From the NCBI GenBank assembly GCA_002104905.1, contig MCFE01000114.1, forward strand, positions 62,001-126,000: 64,000 bases of DNA, written 5' to 3'. The stretch comes from Basidiobolus meristosporus CBS 931.73. Its lineage: Eukaryota > Basidiobolomycota > Basidiobolomycetes > Basidiobolales > Basidiobolaceae. The number at the start of each line of letters is the position of its first letter. Positions within the stretch are counted from its first letter, which is position 1. The notes under the pieces are model-generated. The model saw only the letters and a program-made list of their open reading frames with translations. It was not told where the DNA came from and did not search any database. Shown one piece after another: positions 21,739 through 32,583 of the stretch. Position numbers and translations under genes: made by a program.

Positions 21739-22698
21739 TTACTCTTCATAATGCTCCAGGCACATTTCTCTCAGTGGATGTCTACTTGTATGAATACCCT
21801 GTGCATTGATAAGTATCTTGACTATTTTACCTATTCTGCTATTCTCTCCTATATATAGCTTTCCTCTGTATTTACCAGCCAATATGCTGAATCTCTTCAG
21901 ATATCCAAATGTATGCCCTGCTCTCACTGTGAAATGATTAAATATCTCATTGTAGAGCTTCTGCTTCCTGCTAAGCACATCCCTCCTTAGCTTCCTATAA
22001 GCTGTAATACATCCTAATTGCTGACAATCCACTCCTATATAAGCTATGTCTGCCATACTTCTCTCACCTCCACTGAATTCAGGATGAATCTCTACCCAGA
22101 GTGCTTTTAATGCCTACTTCCAGCAAATGGCCCAGTAAACCCAATGATGTTACCCTCAATGTCAGACAGTGCTTGAACTTCATACAGTGTGCCTTGTACT
22201 TGCTAGAATAAAAGTGCCTCTGCCCTCTAGAAGGTCTGCTCATCCTGACTGGGAAGGTATCAGGAACACTCCTTATATCAAACCTGTTACCAAACACTCT
22301 GGGATATGGAAGTCTTTTGGAGCTTCTGTACCTAGTATTCCAAGCTTGCTCTAAGTCATTCACATTCTCTGCAAGGTGGTTCTCCATTGCTGTCAGCTGG
22401 TAATGAAAGCTTCTAGGACTTTTGTTGCCATGAATGATGGGATGAAGCCTTGTGGGGTAATAGTTCTTGTAATAGCAGAGAAGCTTAACAAGGCATCTCC
22501 TTGAGTAGATTGGGTCAATGGTCTACAGTACTTGACATAGATCTCCTCTAGTGTGTCAAAAGGAAATCCAGTGGTAGTGATGGGATTTATAAGAAATGAC
22601 CATTCAGATGAGTAAGTCATATCAAGATTTATAGGTGATTGGGCTGAGGGGATTTGATTCAACTTGGCGCAATCAGCTCTATTCATATGATTTTCCAT
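21739..22698 (-). pseudogene. Harbinger-like DDE transposase remnant
   Basis: Three reverse frames in order: 22393-22698 (ends GFIPSFMATKVLEAF, plausible helical N-terminal domain); 22079-22387, with LEQAWNTRYRSSKRLPYPRV and RHFYSSKYKAHCMKFKHCLT, which resembles the R-x-Y-Y-S-G-K-Y-x-x-H-C-x-K-F block of DDE_Tnp_4; and 21739-22056, with ADIAYIGVDCQQLG, LSRKQKLYNEIFNHFTVRAG and HTFGYLKRFSILAGKYRG, matching the block with the third catalytic residue. That residue, normally Glu before H-T-F, appears as Gly. Frameshifts separate the three parts, so it is inactive. The assignment rests on motif resemblance read by eye. Confidence 0.6.
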
Positions 22699-24589
22699 GC
22701 ATTATGATTAAATCTACATCAATTACCATATATCCCATTATTATGTTGCAAAAATAATCCTCAAACAATGACTTGGTATCTTCTTTTACACTTTACTCAT
22801 AAGTCTATAATTGAATAGGAAATCTGCAATTGATGTGAACTAATATGCATCAGTGCAATTCAAGATGCATCATGGAAAATATATGGAAAATTCAACAATC
22901 ACATTAATTTATATATATATTTTATATAAGACCAGGTTGATGCCAATACACTACTGTATTAGTATTAAAATCTGTCACTAAGGTCCCTATACCAAGTCTC
23001 AATTAATCCTTAGTAAGACCCACATAACACCCACCCCCCAGCTCACAAGCACATTCTAGACAGGAGAAGTAAATGTTGGATCCATTTGAGTTGTCACCAA
23101 ATGATTTTAGTATGGCCAAAATGTATATGATGAGCCTTCATACAGACATTTGGGCACTACTCATTAATCTAGCCAAACTAGATACCTCAGAGAGTTGACA
23201 AAGATGGAAGAACTGGAGTAGGAGCTGTGGAATGAGTTCTGTATCAAGATGCCAGTGGATGTATGTAAGAAGATATATAGTAAGACAGTAATGAAACTAA
23301 GAATGAGCTGAGAGTGCGGTGATTTGATGAGGAAGCCATGCAGGACCAATTTTGCATGCAATTTGTACAGTACAACAGCTCCAAGGTATTAGATAGAGGG
23401 CAAGTGAATACCTTGAGGAATTACAAGGTGAGCTTCAAAAGGAAGAATATAGACTGCAAGCAACAGCATCTAGATTGCGCCGCCATGCCTTACTGGATTC
23501 ATTACCATCCCTTGAAACTTCAGCACACAGGTACATGCTAGTCCAAGCTATGCCAACACCCTTCACAAGAGTGCCCTGCATTGAGTTAATGTGTGTGGGG
23601 TCAGCACACGCGCTTCAGAGCAAAACCATCAGAACTTGCCAAACTGCTCATTTAGACACAAGTCCATTGGAGCAGGCCAGGTTGTGTCAGCAAGCAGCAT
23701 AACATCAAACTCAGCCAAGGGCCATGCCAGCACATCTAGTTGTACCTGCGTGTGTCATTACACCTGACCACCATTAAGGTTCTTCTGGTGAACCTACAGA
23801 TGATGAACTATATGAAGTGCATTCACCACCAGAGCCTTTGGCAAGTAAATGAACCCATCAGCATATAGCACTGCAGGCCAGTTCAGTACCATCATCTGGA
23901 ACAATTAAGTTCCGTCAAGCTGCAGCATTGCACTCATGTATTAGGAGGCAAAATACTGACTAAAAATACACAAGTAGCCAGGAGGATTCTCAACAAGGTA
24001 GTAGTTTAGGTGTACAAAGTGAATCACTACCAAATGCCCCAGTAGTAATCCCTGTGAGAAAAAAAAATAAGAGAAGATGATGTGATTGCATTGAGTTGCT
24101 ATTATTTGTCATGAGTCAAACACCACATTTTTGTTACAATCTAAACTGAGCAATTGCAAATCAGTGACCACTAAATCTTTGATATAAGCAATATTAAGGT
24201 TGCTTACATCTGAGACAGAACCCCTATAAATAAACACCCTGCATATATGTACATCATCTGTAACATCAGTGCAGCCATTGAATCTGTTTTGCACCTATTT
24301 GATTGATTGCATGCTAGCTATGAAAGCTTGTCCAATCACTAGGATCAGGGATTTACTTGCTCAATGGGCAAAATGGAAATATTTGATGGCAAATCATGTA
24401 GCTTATCTGTTGGTCATAGAGCCAATTGGGGGCTGACTGCTTCACGATACTTTTGGACCAATTAGTCACTGAGATACCATCCAATTGGAGTGATGGTAAT
24501 CAAAATGGTAAGTATCAGTGCAGTTTATAGTGTGATATGCATTCATTTCCATTTACATTAAAGAAACATTTCTAAATACCGGATTTTAC
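22699..24589. other. degenerate interior of Harbinger-like element, no clear gene
   Basis: About 1.9 kb. There is an AT run (TATATATATA) near 22915. Short frames at 23338-23702 (+) and 24109-24294 (-) show no family I can name. A weak resemblance of TDVTDDVHI to a first-Asp motif on the minus strand near 24250 is not enough for a call. A second, DNA-binding gene is usual in Harbinger elements and could have been here. Confidence 0.35.
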
Positions 24590-25671
24590 ATACCATAATA
24601 GTGGTGTGGTGGTGTTTAAGTCCAAGGGAGAGATACTTCCAACACTTCTCAAGTGTTTTGTGTGTGGGGTGTTCACTGGGTGTAATAACCTCCGGCAAAA
24701 GCTTGCTAGGAATACTTGGGTTCTCTCTCTAATCTGATGTGATGGGGAATAAAGCCATAAGCTTGTCAAGGCAAAGCTATTGAGCTACAATCCCCAACTT
24801 GGTTGGTGTCTTAACAAAAGTATGTGCTGGGTTCAGTGTCCTTTGAGATTATATGGTACTAAAGCTTCCAAAGTCAAAACAACTGTAAACTCCAGCAGCA
24901 GGGACTTGATAAGAATGCAGCTGTGGTCAATAGCTACAAAGACAGAAAAGTATCTCTACGTGTACAGGAACAAACTCGGGAAAAAATCAAATATAATAAA
25001 AGATACCTACACTGAGTATTCCTCACAAGTAGTGCCTCAAAGGTCAGTTGGCTGTCAGTGTGGTTTCCTGGAAGTGTCCTGTGGTCTGGGGCTGGAAGTT
25101 CAGGTTGCGGTAGGTAGCAGTGATCACACTAATCAACAAGTTGGTAAATTGATAAAAGGGATGATGATTTATTGTTGAGGGATAGCCTCTCTTGTATACT
25201 TTTCTTACAGGCTAAGTGATTACTAATAATGGTGTTCCAGAAGGTTCCAGATGTCAATAGAAATCTTAATGACAACAAAATGACCTAAGAATGTTCTTGG
25301 ATGGTGCCAGAAGGTTCTAAGTGGCACAGCACATCCAACCAATCAGGAATCAGTACTCTGAAACCTGTGTAACATAGTGATACCATATGGGATGGAAATA
25401 GTAGGGATGGTGACATGGGTTGATCATGTGTCATGGGTACTGGTGCAGGTACTTGCCTAATATAGAAGCACTTACTGCTAGTAATCTACATACAATGGGG
25501 GTTAACTTATGCAATAGGTAAGTAGATGTGATAGTCAATTGGCATTTGAGATAGTACTGATCAGGTAAGACAAATGGGATAAAACTAAAATAAGGATAGT
25601 AGAGAAACAGGGAAGTAGAAAATATGGGAATGAGCAAATCTGCCAGTGGGTGTCACTGTCACCCCACTACA
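24590..25671 (-). repeat. LTR family R3, longest copy
   Basis: The reverse strand starts TGTAGTGGGGTGACAGTGAC at 25671 and runs about 1.08 kb. It matches 41753-42342 (which lacks about 480 bp of the middle) and 5080-5963. The left end is placed at the last shared bases, so it is approximate. No clear target duplication was found. Confidence 0.65.
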
Positions 25672-25894
25672 GCAGTATCCAATTGCGGATGTGATGCAAA
25701 CATTACAAGTTGGCACAATCATCTGCGCCAACCTTATTGTGTCAGATAGTGCCACAGTGTACAAGATTGTCCCACATGGTGCAAAACGGTCTTAGAGCAA
25801 TTCAGCCTACTGGTAGCCATAATATTGCACCCAACTGTTCTTAGAGACAGTGTGTTGCTCCACACTTCCTGGCACAGTGGAATGGAACAAGTGT

Positions 25895-26161
25895 ATTGCA
25901 CCTACATCATTATTAGATTCAATGATGACCCACCATAATAAGCATTATAAACATAGTTGTGGCACAACATATACACATATATGTAATATCATTTTCCCTT
26001 TGGTTTGACTCACTTCCATATATATGCTGCCATAAAACAAAGCAAAGTTGTCTGCTTTGCAACCAAACCTCACTGCTGATGGCAGCAAAAGAATGGTTGG
26101 ACAACAGCTTGTGTTGATATTCAGTGCAACAAGCAGGGCTACATCCAGAAAAGGCCATATT
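25895..26161 (+). pseudogene. P0 promoter region and accessory gene N-terminus
   Basis: Continues P0 after the Harbinger-like element. The accessory ATG lies near 26025 and the frame reads MLP, a stop, then NKAKLSALQPNLTADGSKRM and a continuation matching copies A and B. It breaks off at 26161 where a copia LTR begins, and resumes at 34936. Confidence 0.75.
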
Positions 26162-26506
26162 TGTTGTAAAAATTTGAAATTCCACCTAATACTCACCTTA
26201 CTTAGTCACTTAGATCATTACCCTTAAATCCAAGAGAATACTGATCAAATCCTTGTAAGGATTTACTTAGAATATTTGTACCAAAATACCAGGTACCCAA
26301 AATATGAAGATTCTCAAAGTTGTCCAAACAGCGCCAAACTTTGCACTCATATTCTTGGGCCTGCCTTAGTCTACTCTATATGCTTGTAATGCCAAGCCCA
26401 TGTAAAGTTCTAATATTACTTTTGCATTCAATAAATCATTAAATGAAAGGCACATAATCTACTTGTCCTCCCAATCACTTCCAATATCTCCAAAACTCAT
26501 ACAGCA
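26162..26506 (+). repeat. C1f 5' LTR
   Basis: 345 bp, TGTTGTAAAAATTTG to ACAGCA. It is more diverged from the other family 1 LTRs than C1c or C1d, so an older insertion. Confidence 0.85.
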
Positions 26507-26519
26507 GGTCATGAGCCCC
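26507..26519 (+). promoter_or_regulatory. C1f primer binding site
   Basis: GGTCATGAGCCCC; one mismatch from the GGTTATGAGCCCC of intact copies. Pairs with the anticodon arm of initiator tRNA-Met. Confidence 0.65.
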
Positions 26520-26537
26520 TAGCTGTCACTCTCTGCA

Positions 26538-28021
26538 ATGTCTACTACTGCTATTACTGGAATTTCTCCCTATACCAAAAAGTTGGATGGATCTAACTAC
26601 CAAGTGTGGAAGGTGTAAATGAAGACATTTCTACAAGAAAGAGGCCTTTGGGATATTGTCATAGGAGAAGAATGCTCTCCTAAATACATGGGATAGGAAG
26701 CCCCAAAGTATCAGAAGAAAGAGAAAAGGGCCTTTGACTTCATTTGCCTTAATGTTAAAGACAAATTGCTAATTCAATGCCCAAGAGCAAAAACAGCAAA
26801 GAAAGCCTGGAAGGCATTAGAAGACACCTACCAGTCATGTTCAGCTGCTAAGAAAATGTATCTAACACAAAAATTCCTTAATACAAAGTTGCTGCCAGGA
26901 GCAGAAATAGAAAACTTAATTAACATAATTACCCTGCTGGTGGATGAAATGTAATCTGTGGGTGTACCAACTACTGTCAAGGATATGCTAGTTACCATCC
27001 TGAAAAGCCTGAGAGACAAGTTTCAGGGCCTTGTATCAGCCCTAGAGTCCAGAACTGAATATCTGACCTTAAACTACATACATGGAAGGCTCCTGGATGA
27101 AGAATTATGAGAACCAAGCGCCAATAGGAAGGAAGAAGATGATGCTTTAATGAGCAATGATTACCAACAAAGGAGGTACACAAGACCTGAAAAAGGCAAC
27201 AGCAACCTGTTTTGTAACTTCTGCAAAAGGAAAGGACACACATCAGACCAGAGCTTTAAAAAGAGCAATAGTCAGCAGAAAAAGCCTGAATATGGAAATG
27301 CTGCTGCAACTGAAGATAGACTATTCATATCTGCACTAAATATAACCACTAACACATATTTGCAGAAGTGTTATATTGACTCTGGACCATCCCAAAACTT
27401 TACGCACCAAAAAGAACTTGTTACTCAATATCAAGAAGTTTCATTTAAGAAGGTTTTCATATGTGACAATAAAAACTTGATGCAGTGGGAGAAGGAACTA
27501 TCTACGTAAACCTTCAAAGCGGTGAAAGAAGCCATACACTGATCTTTGAAGAAATACTCTATGTACCAGAAATAGCCAAGAACCTACTTTCTGTAAGCAA
27601 AGTCATTGCAAAAGGACTCAGTTTCAGCTTTGACAATTCTGTATGCAAGATCACTGTTCATAATGGTGCCCATATTGCTTTGGGTATCAGAGATCAGAAT
27701 CCATGCAAGTTGACTTATATTCCATTGTACTTGGAAGCCAATATAAGTAACTTGAATGAAGAAATGCCAATGCTTTATACAGGAGATTTGGACACTTCAA
27801 TTTTGATTATTTGTGCAAAATGATCACAGATCAGCTAATTTCCAGAGTAAATATTGATCCCCCAGCTGATTTGGGACACTGTGAAGCCAGCATATATGGG
27901 CAACAAGCCAGACAACTGTTCAACAGCTCTGGGTTGATCAAAACTAAGATAAAATTAGATATAATTTACTCCAATATGTGTGGACCTATGCAAAATATTT
28001 CCATAGGCAGGATGAGTATTT
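26538..28021 (+). pseudogene. gag: C1f gag, protease and integrase start
   Basis: Frames at 26766-26954, 27150-27509, 27485-27823 and 27811-28023 cover gag (QCPRAKTAKKAWKALEDTYQ), a zinc knuckle remnant (FCNFCKRKGHTSDQS, last Cys lost), the protease site (YIDSGPSQNFTH, DSG kept but Ala to Pro), LLSVSKVIAKG and the integrase zinc module (HCEASIYGQQARQL, where the intact copy has CEACIYGKQ). Stops and shifts throughout. Cut at 28024 by the MITE. Confidence 0.85.
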
Positions 28022-28260
28022 AATAGACTTGTTCCATTAGATAGTGCCACATTGAGCCATGCGTGCCAAATGATGCCATAGTGTGCCAGAGAGGCCAATT
28101 GAGCCTCAACCTGGCCACAGAGTGTGAAACATAGCTCTGCATCTTCACGTAAAGCAGCCCCTGTGTTTCACCCATTGCGCAGGAGAAAATCCATTTTTTG
28201 ACCTTTTTTTTTGGATCAATGTTGTGCAGGATGTATTAGAGCACAATCAGATTGAAGATA

Positions 28261-28629
28261 TGTTGAAATATTGGACTATTTGGTATCATTCAGCAGCTAA
28301 AAATTTACTTAACAATTCTAGGCTAGTCTTAGTCACTGTAGGACTCATTTACTGCCTTTACTTTGCCACTTTCTCCAGATATATGATCTTATGATTATTC
28401 CCCTATAGTCAGGATCAAATTAGTACTATTACCAAACATTATGTACTAACCCTGAAACTGTTACAGAATGCTCCTGAATATTGAGAAACCCTCCCTACTT
28501 AGTGTTGCAGCTGTATTACTTCTACAAAGGTATAAATACTGAGCTTCTTTATGAATAAACAACAGTTCAACTATTATTACTATTTCTTGATAAGTTCCTT
28601 ATATCCAAATCACTTCTTAAATTGCAACA
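28261..28629 (+). repeat. copia 2 5' LTR
   Basis: 369 bp, TGTTGAAATATTGG to AATTGCAACA. TATA box TATAAATA at 28531-28538 followed by the likely transcription start. Confidence 0.95.
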
Positions 28630-28643
28630 GGTTATGAGCCCCG
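28630..28643 (+). promoter_or_regulatory. copia 2 primer binding site, half tRNA-iMet type
   Basis: GGTTATGAGCCCCG directly after the LTR. It is complementary to the anticodon stem-loop of eukaryotic initiator tRNA-Met (GGGCTCATAACC), ending at the position where the Drosophila copia primer is cut (nt 39). Confidence 0.75.
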
Positions 28644-28665
28644 ATTGCCTTAATCTATTCTAAAG

Positions 28666-29952
28666 ATGACTTCTACCAGCAAACAAAGCAATACCAACAT
28701 CTTCGCTGTAAAGGAGAGGTTTGATGGGAAGAACTACAGACTTTGGAGAATCAAGATGCAGATCCACCTTGAGGAAAGAAAGCTTTGGAATATAGTAACA
28801 GGAAAGGAAGTTGAGCCCAAAGGAACAGCAGAAGATGTGGAGAAGTTTCAAGAGAAGGAGAGAAAGGCCTTCAATGCAATATGCATCAATGTGCAAGACT
28901 CCTTCATTGGACAAATCCATGCCTCAAATACTGCCAAAGCAGCATGGGAATCCTTGGAGAAGATCTTTAGAGCAAAGTCAGTATCAAGCAAGCTTTATTT
29001 GAAACGAAAGTTCTTCAACATGAGAAAAAAGCCAGATGATGACATGCTACAACTCATTACCAGAATGGAGACACTTGCAGAAGAACTTTACAGTATTAAT
29101 GCTGGTGTAGATGATGAAGAAAAGATACTCTGTCTGCTTTGCAGCCTACCAGACAAATATGAGCCACTCATACTTTCTTTTGAAAGCAGAGAAGACAACT
29201 TGACTTTAGACTATGTCAAAGGAAGACTTCTCCATGAAGAACTCAGACGTAATGACCAAGCAGAGAAAATTGAAGATAATGCTTTATTCAGTTCAGAAAG
29301 GCATACAGAAAAGAAGGGAAAGCAACAAAACCGAAGAAAACCTGGCTGCTGTAACTACTGTAAGAAGCCAGGACACTGGGCAAGAGAATGCAAGAAGAAA
29401 CAAGCAGACGAAAAACAGAAACTAGAGCAGGCAAACCATATAACTACTGATGAACAGCTATTTGTCACTGTACAAGAGAGTGCAAGTAACCGAAGTAATG
29501 AATGGTATATTGACTCTGGAGCATCACAGCATATTTGTGGTATAAGGGATTGGTTCAGCAACTTAAAGACTATTCCCGTAAGAAAGGTTTATCTGGGAGA
29601 TAACTCTGCATTGGAAGCTACCGCCAGTGGGTCCATACAACTAAATATGAGTGATAACTCAGGGGCAACAACAGCAAAACTGACTGACGTACTCTATGTA
29701 CCTGGAATAGCTAAGAACCTACTCTCAGTCAGTAAAGCAACTACTCAGGGACTGAAATTCGTTTTTACTAAGCTGAGCTGCTCAATATTGAGTGAAAATG
29801 GACAAAAATTAGCTTCGGGAATCAGAGATCACAATATATACAAGTTACAATGCAAGATCATTGTACCTGAGTATGTCAACATTGCTGAAACCGGTGAAAC
29901 CAACTGGGAGACGTGGCATAGGAGGCTAGGACACATAGGGAACAGAAAATGA
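28666..29952 (+). CDS. gag-pol: copia 2 gag, protease and integrase start
   Basis: 428 codons. Residues about 15-210 are the copia-type gag (FDGKNYRLWRIKMQIHLEER, then LTLDYVKGRLLHEELRR). A CCHC knuckle, CNYCKKPGHWAREC, is near residue 230. The protease site is WYIDSGASQHIC near residue 280, then LLSVSKATTQG. The integrase zinc module begins with WHRRLGHIGNRK, where the frame hits TGA at 29950. The next frame starts on an overlapping ATGA, and one extra A in the run at 29946-29949 would restore the frame. In a live element this would be one polyprotein forming particles and processing itself. The ATG at 28666 is the first after the primer site. Confidence 0.9.
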   Translation: MTSTSKQSNTNIFAVKERFDGKNYRLWRIKMQIHLEERKLWNIVTGKEVEPKGTAEDVEKFQEKERKAFNAICINVQDSFIGQIHASNTAKAAWESLEKIFRAKSVSSKLYLKRKFFNMRKKPDDDMLQLITRMETLAEELYSINAGVDDEEKILCLLCSLPDKYEPLILSFESREDNLTLDYVKGRLLHEELRRNDQAEKIEDNALFSSERHTEKKGKQQNRRKPGCCNYCKKPGHWARECKKKQADEKQKLEQANHITTDEQLFVTVQESASNRSNEWYIDSGASQHICGIRDWFSNLKTIPVRKVYLGDNSALEATASGSIQLNMSDNSGATTAKLTDVLYVPGIAKNLLSVSKATTQGLKFVFTKLSCSILSENGQKLASGIRDHNIYKLQCKIIVPEYVNIAETGETNWETWHRRLGHIGNRK

Positions 29953-30614
29953 GCCAATTGGTGAAAAATCAGCTTGTTTTGGGCCTAAAATACTCAATTC
30001 CGATCAAATTGAATGTTTGTAAAGGATGTTCATATGGCAAACAAGCTAGGCAACGTTTCAAGAGCTCAGAAGGCATCAATACCACCGAAATATTGGCTAT
30101 TGTACACTCAGACATATGTGGCCCCATGAGAACACTGTCCTTTGGAGCCAAGAGATACTTTATGACGTTTATTGATGACAAGACAAGATATACATGGGTG
30201 TACTTCCTCAAAACAAAGGATGAAGCTTTAGAGACGTTTAAGCACTTCAAGAACATGGCAGAAACACAAACTGGGTGTAAATTGAAGGTACTACGAAGTG
30301 ACAATGGAGGAGAATACTGCTCAAAGGAGTTTTCAAAATACTGCTTGTCTACTGGTATACTTCAACAGACCACAGTTCCTCATACTCCACAGCAAAATGG
30401 AGTAGCAGAACGTGCAAACAGAACAATAGTAGAGATGGGAAGATCTATGCTACATGATATGGGAATGGACTACAAGTTTTGGGCTGAATCTGTTGCTACC
30501 GCTGTATACATCAAGAACAGATGCCCAACAACAGCACTACGTGATTCTACACCCTTTGAAGCATATACAGGCAAAAAAACCAGATCTCCAGCACCTCAGG
30601 ATCTTTGGCAGTGA
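29949..30614 (+). CDS. pol: copia 2 integrase
   Basis: 221 codons in the next frame. The zinc module is completed by CKGCSYGKQARQRF. The catalytic core has IVHSDICGPM (first Asp), VLRSDNGGEYCSKEF (second Asp) and HTPQQNGVAERANRTIVE (Glu). It then drops out of frame at a run of seven A (30573-30579): removing one A joins GKK to PDLQHLRIFGSDVF in the following frame. It integrates the element cDNA. The shift looks like a homopolymer slip, either real or from sequencing. Confidence 0.9.
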   Translation: MSQLVKNQLVLGLKYSIPIKLNVCKGCSYGKQARQRFKSSEGINTTEILAIVHSDICGPMRTLSFGAKRYFMTFIDDKTRYTWVYFLKTKDEALETFKHFKNMAETQTGCKLKVLRSDNGGEYCSKEFSKYCLSTGILQQTTVPHTPQQNGVAERANRTIVEMGRSMLHDMGMDYKFWAESVATAVYIKNRCPTTALRDSTPFEAYTGKKTRSPAPQDLWQ

Positions 30615-32583
30615 TGTTTTTTATCACATCCCTGACAAAAAACGCTCAAAGTTGGAACCAAAGAGTAGAAAAGGGATCTTTCTTGGGTATTGTGAAGGTA
30701 CTAAAGGGTATAGAGTGTATGATGGCGAAATTCAGAAGCTGATCAAGAGCAGGGACGTTGTATTTGAGGAGAATTCAGATCAGAAAGCCACAGAAATCAT
30801 TGGCCAGCTGCCTGATGATGCAATCAACACAAATGAAGAAGATACGTACCAAATCCAGCCAGAGATGGAAGATACTTCTACCAGTTCCAGATCAGAACAG
30901 ATTATCCCAGTTAGGAGATCTACCAGAATAAGAAATGCCCCTGGATCCTGGTGGCAGACATCCAATGATCATGAAGAAGCTTATCTTGCCTTATGTGCCG
31001 AACCTCAGAATCTGGAACAGGCAATGCAAGGTCCAGATGCTACTAAGTGGCAACAAGCCATGCAGGAGGAGTACCAATCACTGATCAAGGCAAAAACGTG
31101 GGAACTAGTAGATTTACCAAATGGGAGAAAGCCAATAGGATGTAGATGGGTCTATAAGATCAAGATAACCTCAAATGGTGCCGTTGATAAGTACAAGGCT
31201 AGATTGGTAGCTAAAGGCTATTCCCAGATCCAGGGACTAGACTTTAAGGAAACATTTGCTCCGGTGGCCAAGTTTAACTCTATTAGGACAGTTCTAGCCC
31301 TGGCAGCTGTACACAGTCTAGATCTACACCAAATGGACGTCAAAACAGCCTTTCTAAATGGGGATTTGCAAGAGACTATATATATGGAGCAACCAGAAGG
31401 TTTTACCGATCCAAAAAGCCCCCATAAGGTGTGCAAACTTAGAAAATCGTTGTATGGGCTTAAGCAGGCACCCAGAGCATGGTATAACAAGATTGACACA
31501 TATCTAGAGGAAATTGGGTTCTCTTGTAGCACTGCAGATCACAGTATATATGTGAAACAGCTCAAAAAGGGTGTGATCATCCTAGTTCTTTATGTGGACG
31601 ACCTAATTATAGCTACAAGTGATCAAGAGGCACTTAAACAGACGAAATCAGATCTCTTCAGCAAGTTTGAGATGAAAGATCTTGGAAAATTGAGCTATTT
31701 TCTTGGAATTGAGGTCAAATTTGACATACCAACGCAGAAAATTGTGCTGAATCAGTCTAAGTACATCAGGGACATTCTTAGACGCTTCAAAATGGAAAAT
31801 TGCAAACCTGCAGCAACCCCTATGGACAATAACCTGAAATTAAGCAAATCTCAGCCAGTTATGGATGAAAACGGCTCAAATATGGACCAAAACTTTCCCT
31901 ATCAATCAATGGTCGGTAGCCTATTGTACTTGATGGTGTCTACACGTCCAGATATTGCAGTAGCAGTTGGAATAGTCAGTCAATTCATGCAGAATTATGG
32001 ATCAGATCAAATTGCAGCAGTTAAGCGGATTTTCAGATATCTACAAGGTACCATAAATATGGTACTGGAATACTCTGGAGCAGCTAATAGGCGAAAATTT
32101 GATGGTTATAGTGATTCAGATTGGGGTAGAGATCTGATTGACAGACGCTCTACCACAGGCTATGTATTTCTTTATGCTGGTGCAGCTATTACTTGGAATT
32201 GCAAGAAACAACCAACTGTGGCACTATCTACAACTGAAGCCGAATATATGGCTGCATGTCAAGCAACTAAGGAGGCTATATGGCTACGAAAATTATTCAA
32301 AGACTTAGGTTTTAATTCAGGTGAACCAACATGTATTTACAAGGATAATCAAAGTTGTATTTCATTAGCTAGAAATCCTACTAATCATGCCAGAACTAAG
32401 CACATTGATATACAGCATCACTTTGTGAGGGAAGCTGTAGAAAATAACTTAGTAGAGCTGGTTTACTGCCCAACTGACAAAATGGTGGCAGACATATTGA
32501 CAAAACCACTAGCTAGGCCACAGTTTGAGATCCTTAGAGAGAAATTGGGATTAAGAAATTATTTAGTTGAGGGGGAGTGTTGA
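30580..32583 (+). CDS. pol: copia 2 reverse transcriptase and RNase H
   Basis: Open to the stop at 32581-32583; the frame is open from 30454 but codes for the element only from about 30580. It begins with the end of integrase (RIFGSDVFYHIPDKKRSKLE, KGIFLGYCEG). Reverse transcriptase follows with WELVDLPNGRKPIGCRWVYK, the catalytic [11 protein letters not shown] and YVDDLIIATS (codons at 31591-31602). RNase H has [20 protein letters not shown] and YKDNQSCISLA, ending ADILTKPLARPQFE. All catalytic Asp residues appear intact. The stop overlaps the start of the 3' LTR, next to a purine-rich GAGGGGGAG tract used as the plus-strand primer. Confidence 0.92.
   Translation, partial: PDLQHLRIFGSDVFYHIPDKKRSKLEPKSRKGIFLGYCEGTKGYRVYDGEIQKLIKSRDVVFEENSDQKATEIIGQLPDDAINTNEEDTYQIQPEMEDTSTSSRSEQIIPVRRSTRIRNAPGSWWQTSNDHEEAYLALCAEPQNLEQAMQGPDATKWQQAMQEEYQSLIKAKTWELVDLPNGRKPIGCRWVYKIKITSNGAVDKYKARLVAKGYSQIQGLDFKETFAPVAKFNSIRTVLALAAVHSLDLHQMDVKTAFLNGDLQETIYMEQPEGFTDPKSPHKVCKLRKSLYGLKQAPRAWYNKIDTYLEEIGFSCSTADHSIYVKQLKKGVIILVLYVDDLIIATSDQEALKQTKSDLFSKFEMKDLGKLSYFLGIEVKFDIPTQKIVLNQSKYIRDILRRFKMENCKPAATPMDNNLKLSKSQPVMDENGSNMDQNFPYQSMVGSLLYLMVSTRPDIAVAVGIVSQFMQNYGSDQIAAVKRIFRYLQGTINMVLEYSGAANRRKFDGYSDSDWGRDLIDRRSTTGYVFLYAGAAITWNCKKQPTVALSTTEAEYMAACQATKEAIWLRKLFKDLGFNSGEPTCIYKDNQSCISLARNPTNHARTKHIDIQHHFVREAVENNLVELVYCPTDKMVADILTKPLARPQFEILREKLGLRNYLVEGEC

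Larger units (their letters stand above)
21556..25894 (-). mobile_element. Harbinger-like DNA transposon (degenerate), TSD ATT
   Basis: Starts AGACTTGTTCTGTTGGAT at 21556 and ends, inverted, ACACTTGTTCCATTCCACTG at 25894. It is flanked by ATT (21553-21555 and 25895-25897); removing it joins P0 pieces as GAGACATTGCACC, as in copies A and B. It contains a DDE transposase remnant (21739-22698, minus) of the Harbinger/DDE_Tnp_4 type and an inserted LTR (24590-25671). The termini match those of the foldback MITEs at 28025, 38548 and 45754. Confidence 0.72.

Noticed and set aside
23338-23702. Plus frames in the Harbinger-like interior as a Myb or Tc1 protein
   Set aside because: Only vague resemblance (ELWNEFCIKMPVDVCKK); too weak to call.
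25675-25894. Right end of the Harbinger-like element as another R2 foldback MITE
   Set aside because: It shares only the terminal bases; the arms do not pair with an adjacent partner.
29946-29952. Programmed frameshift at the copia 2 gag-pol ATGA overlap
   Set aside because: The shift sits in the middle of the integrase zinc module, not at a domain border, and a single missing A in an A-run explains it. No canonical slippery site.
30780-31532. Antisense frames across copia 2 pol
   Set aside because: Shadows of the reverse transcriptase frame, with no motif and no conservation of their own.
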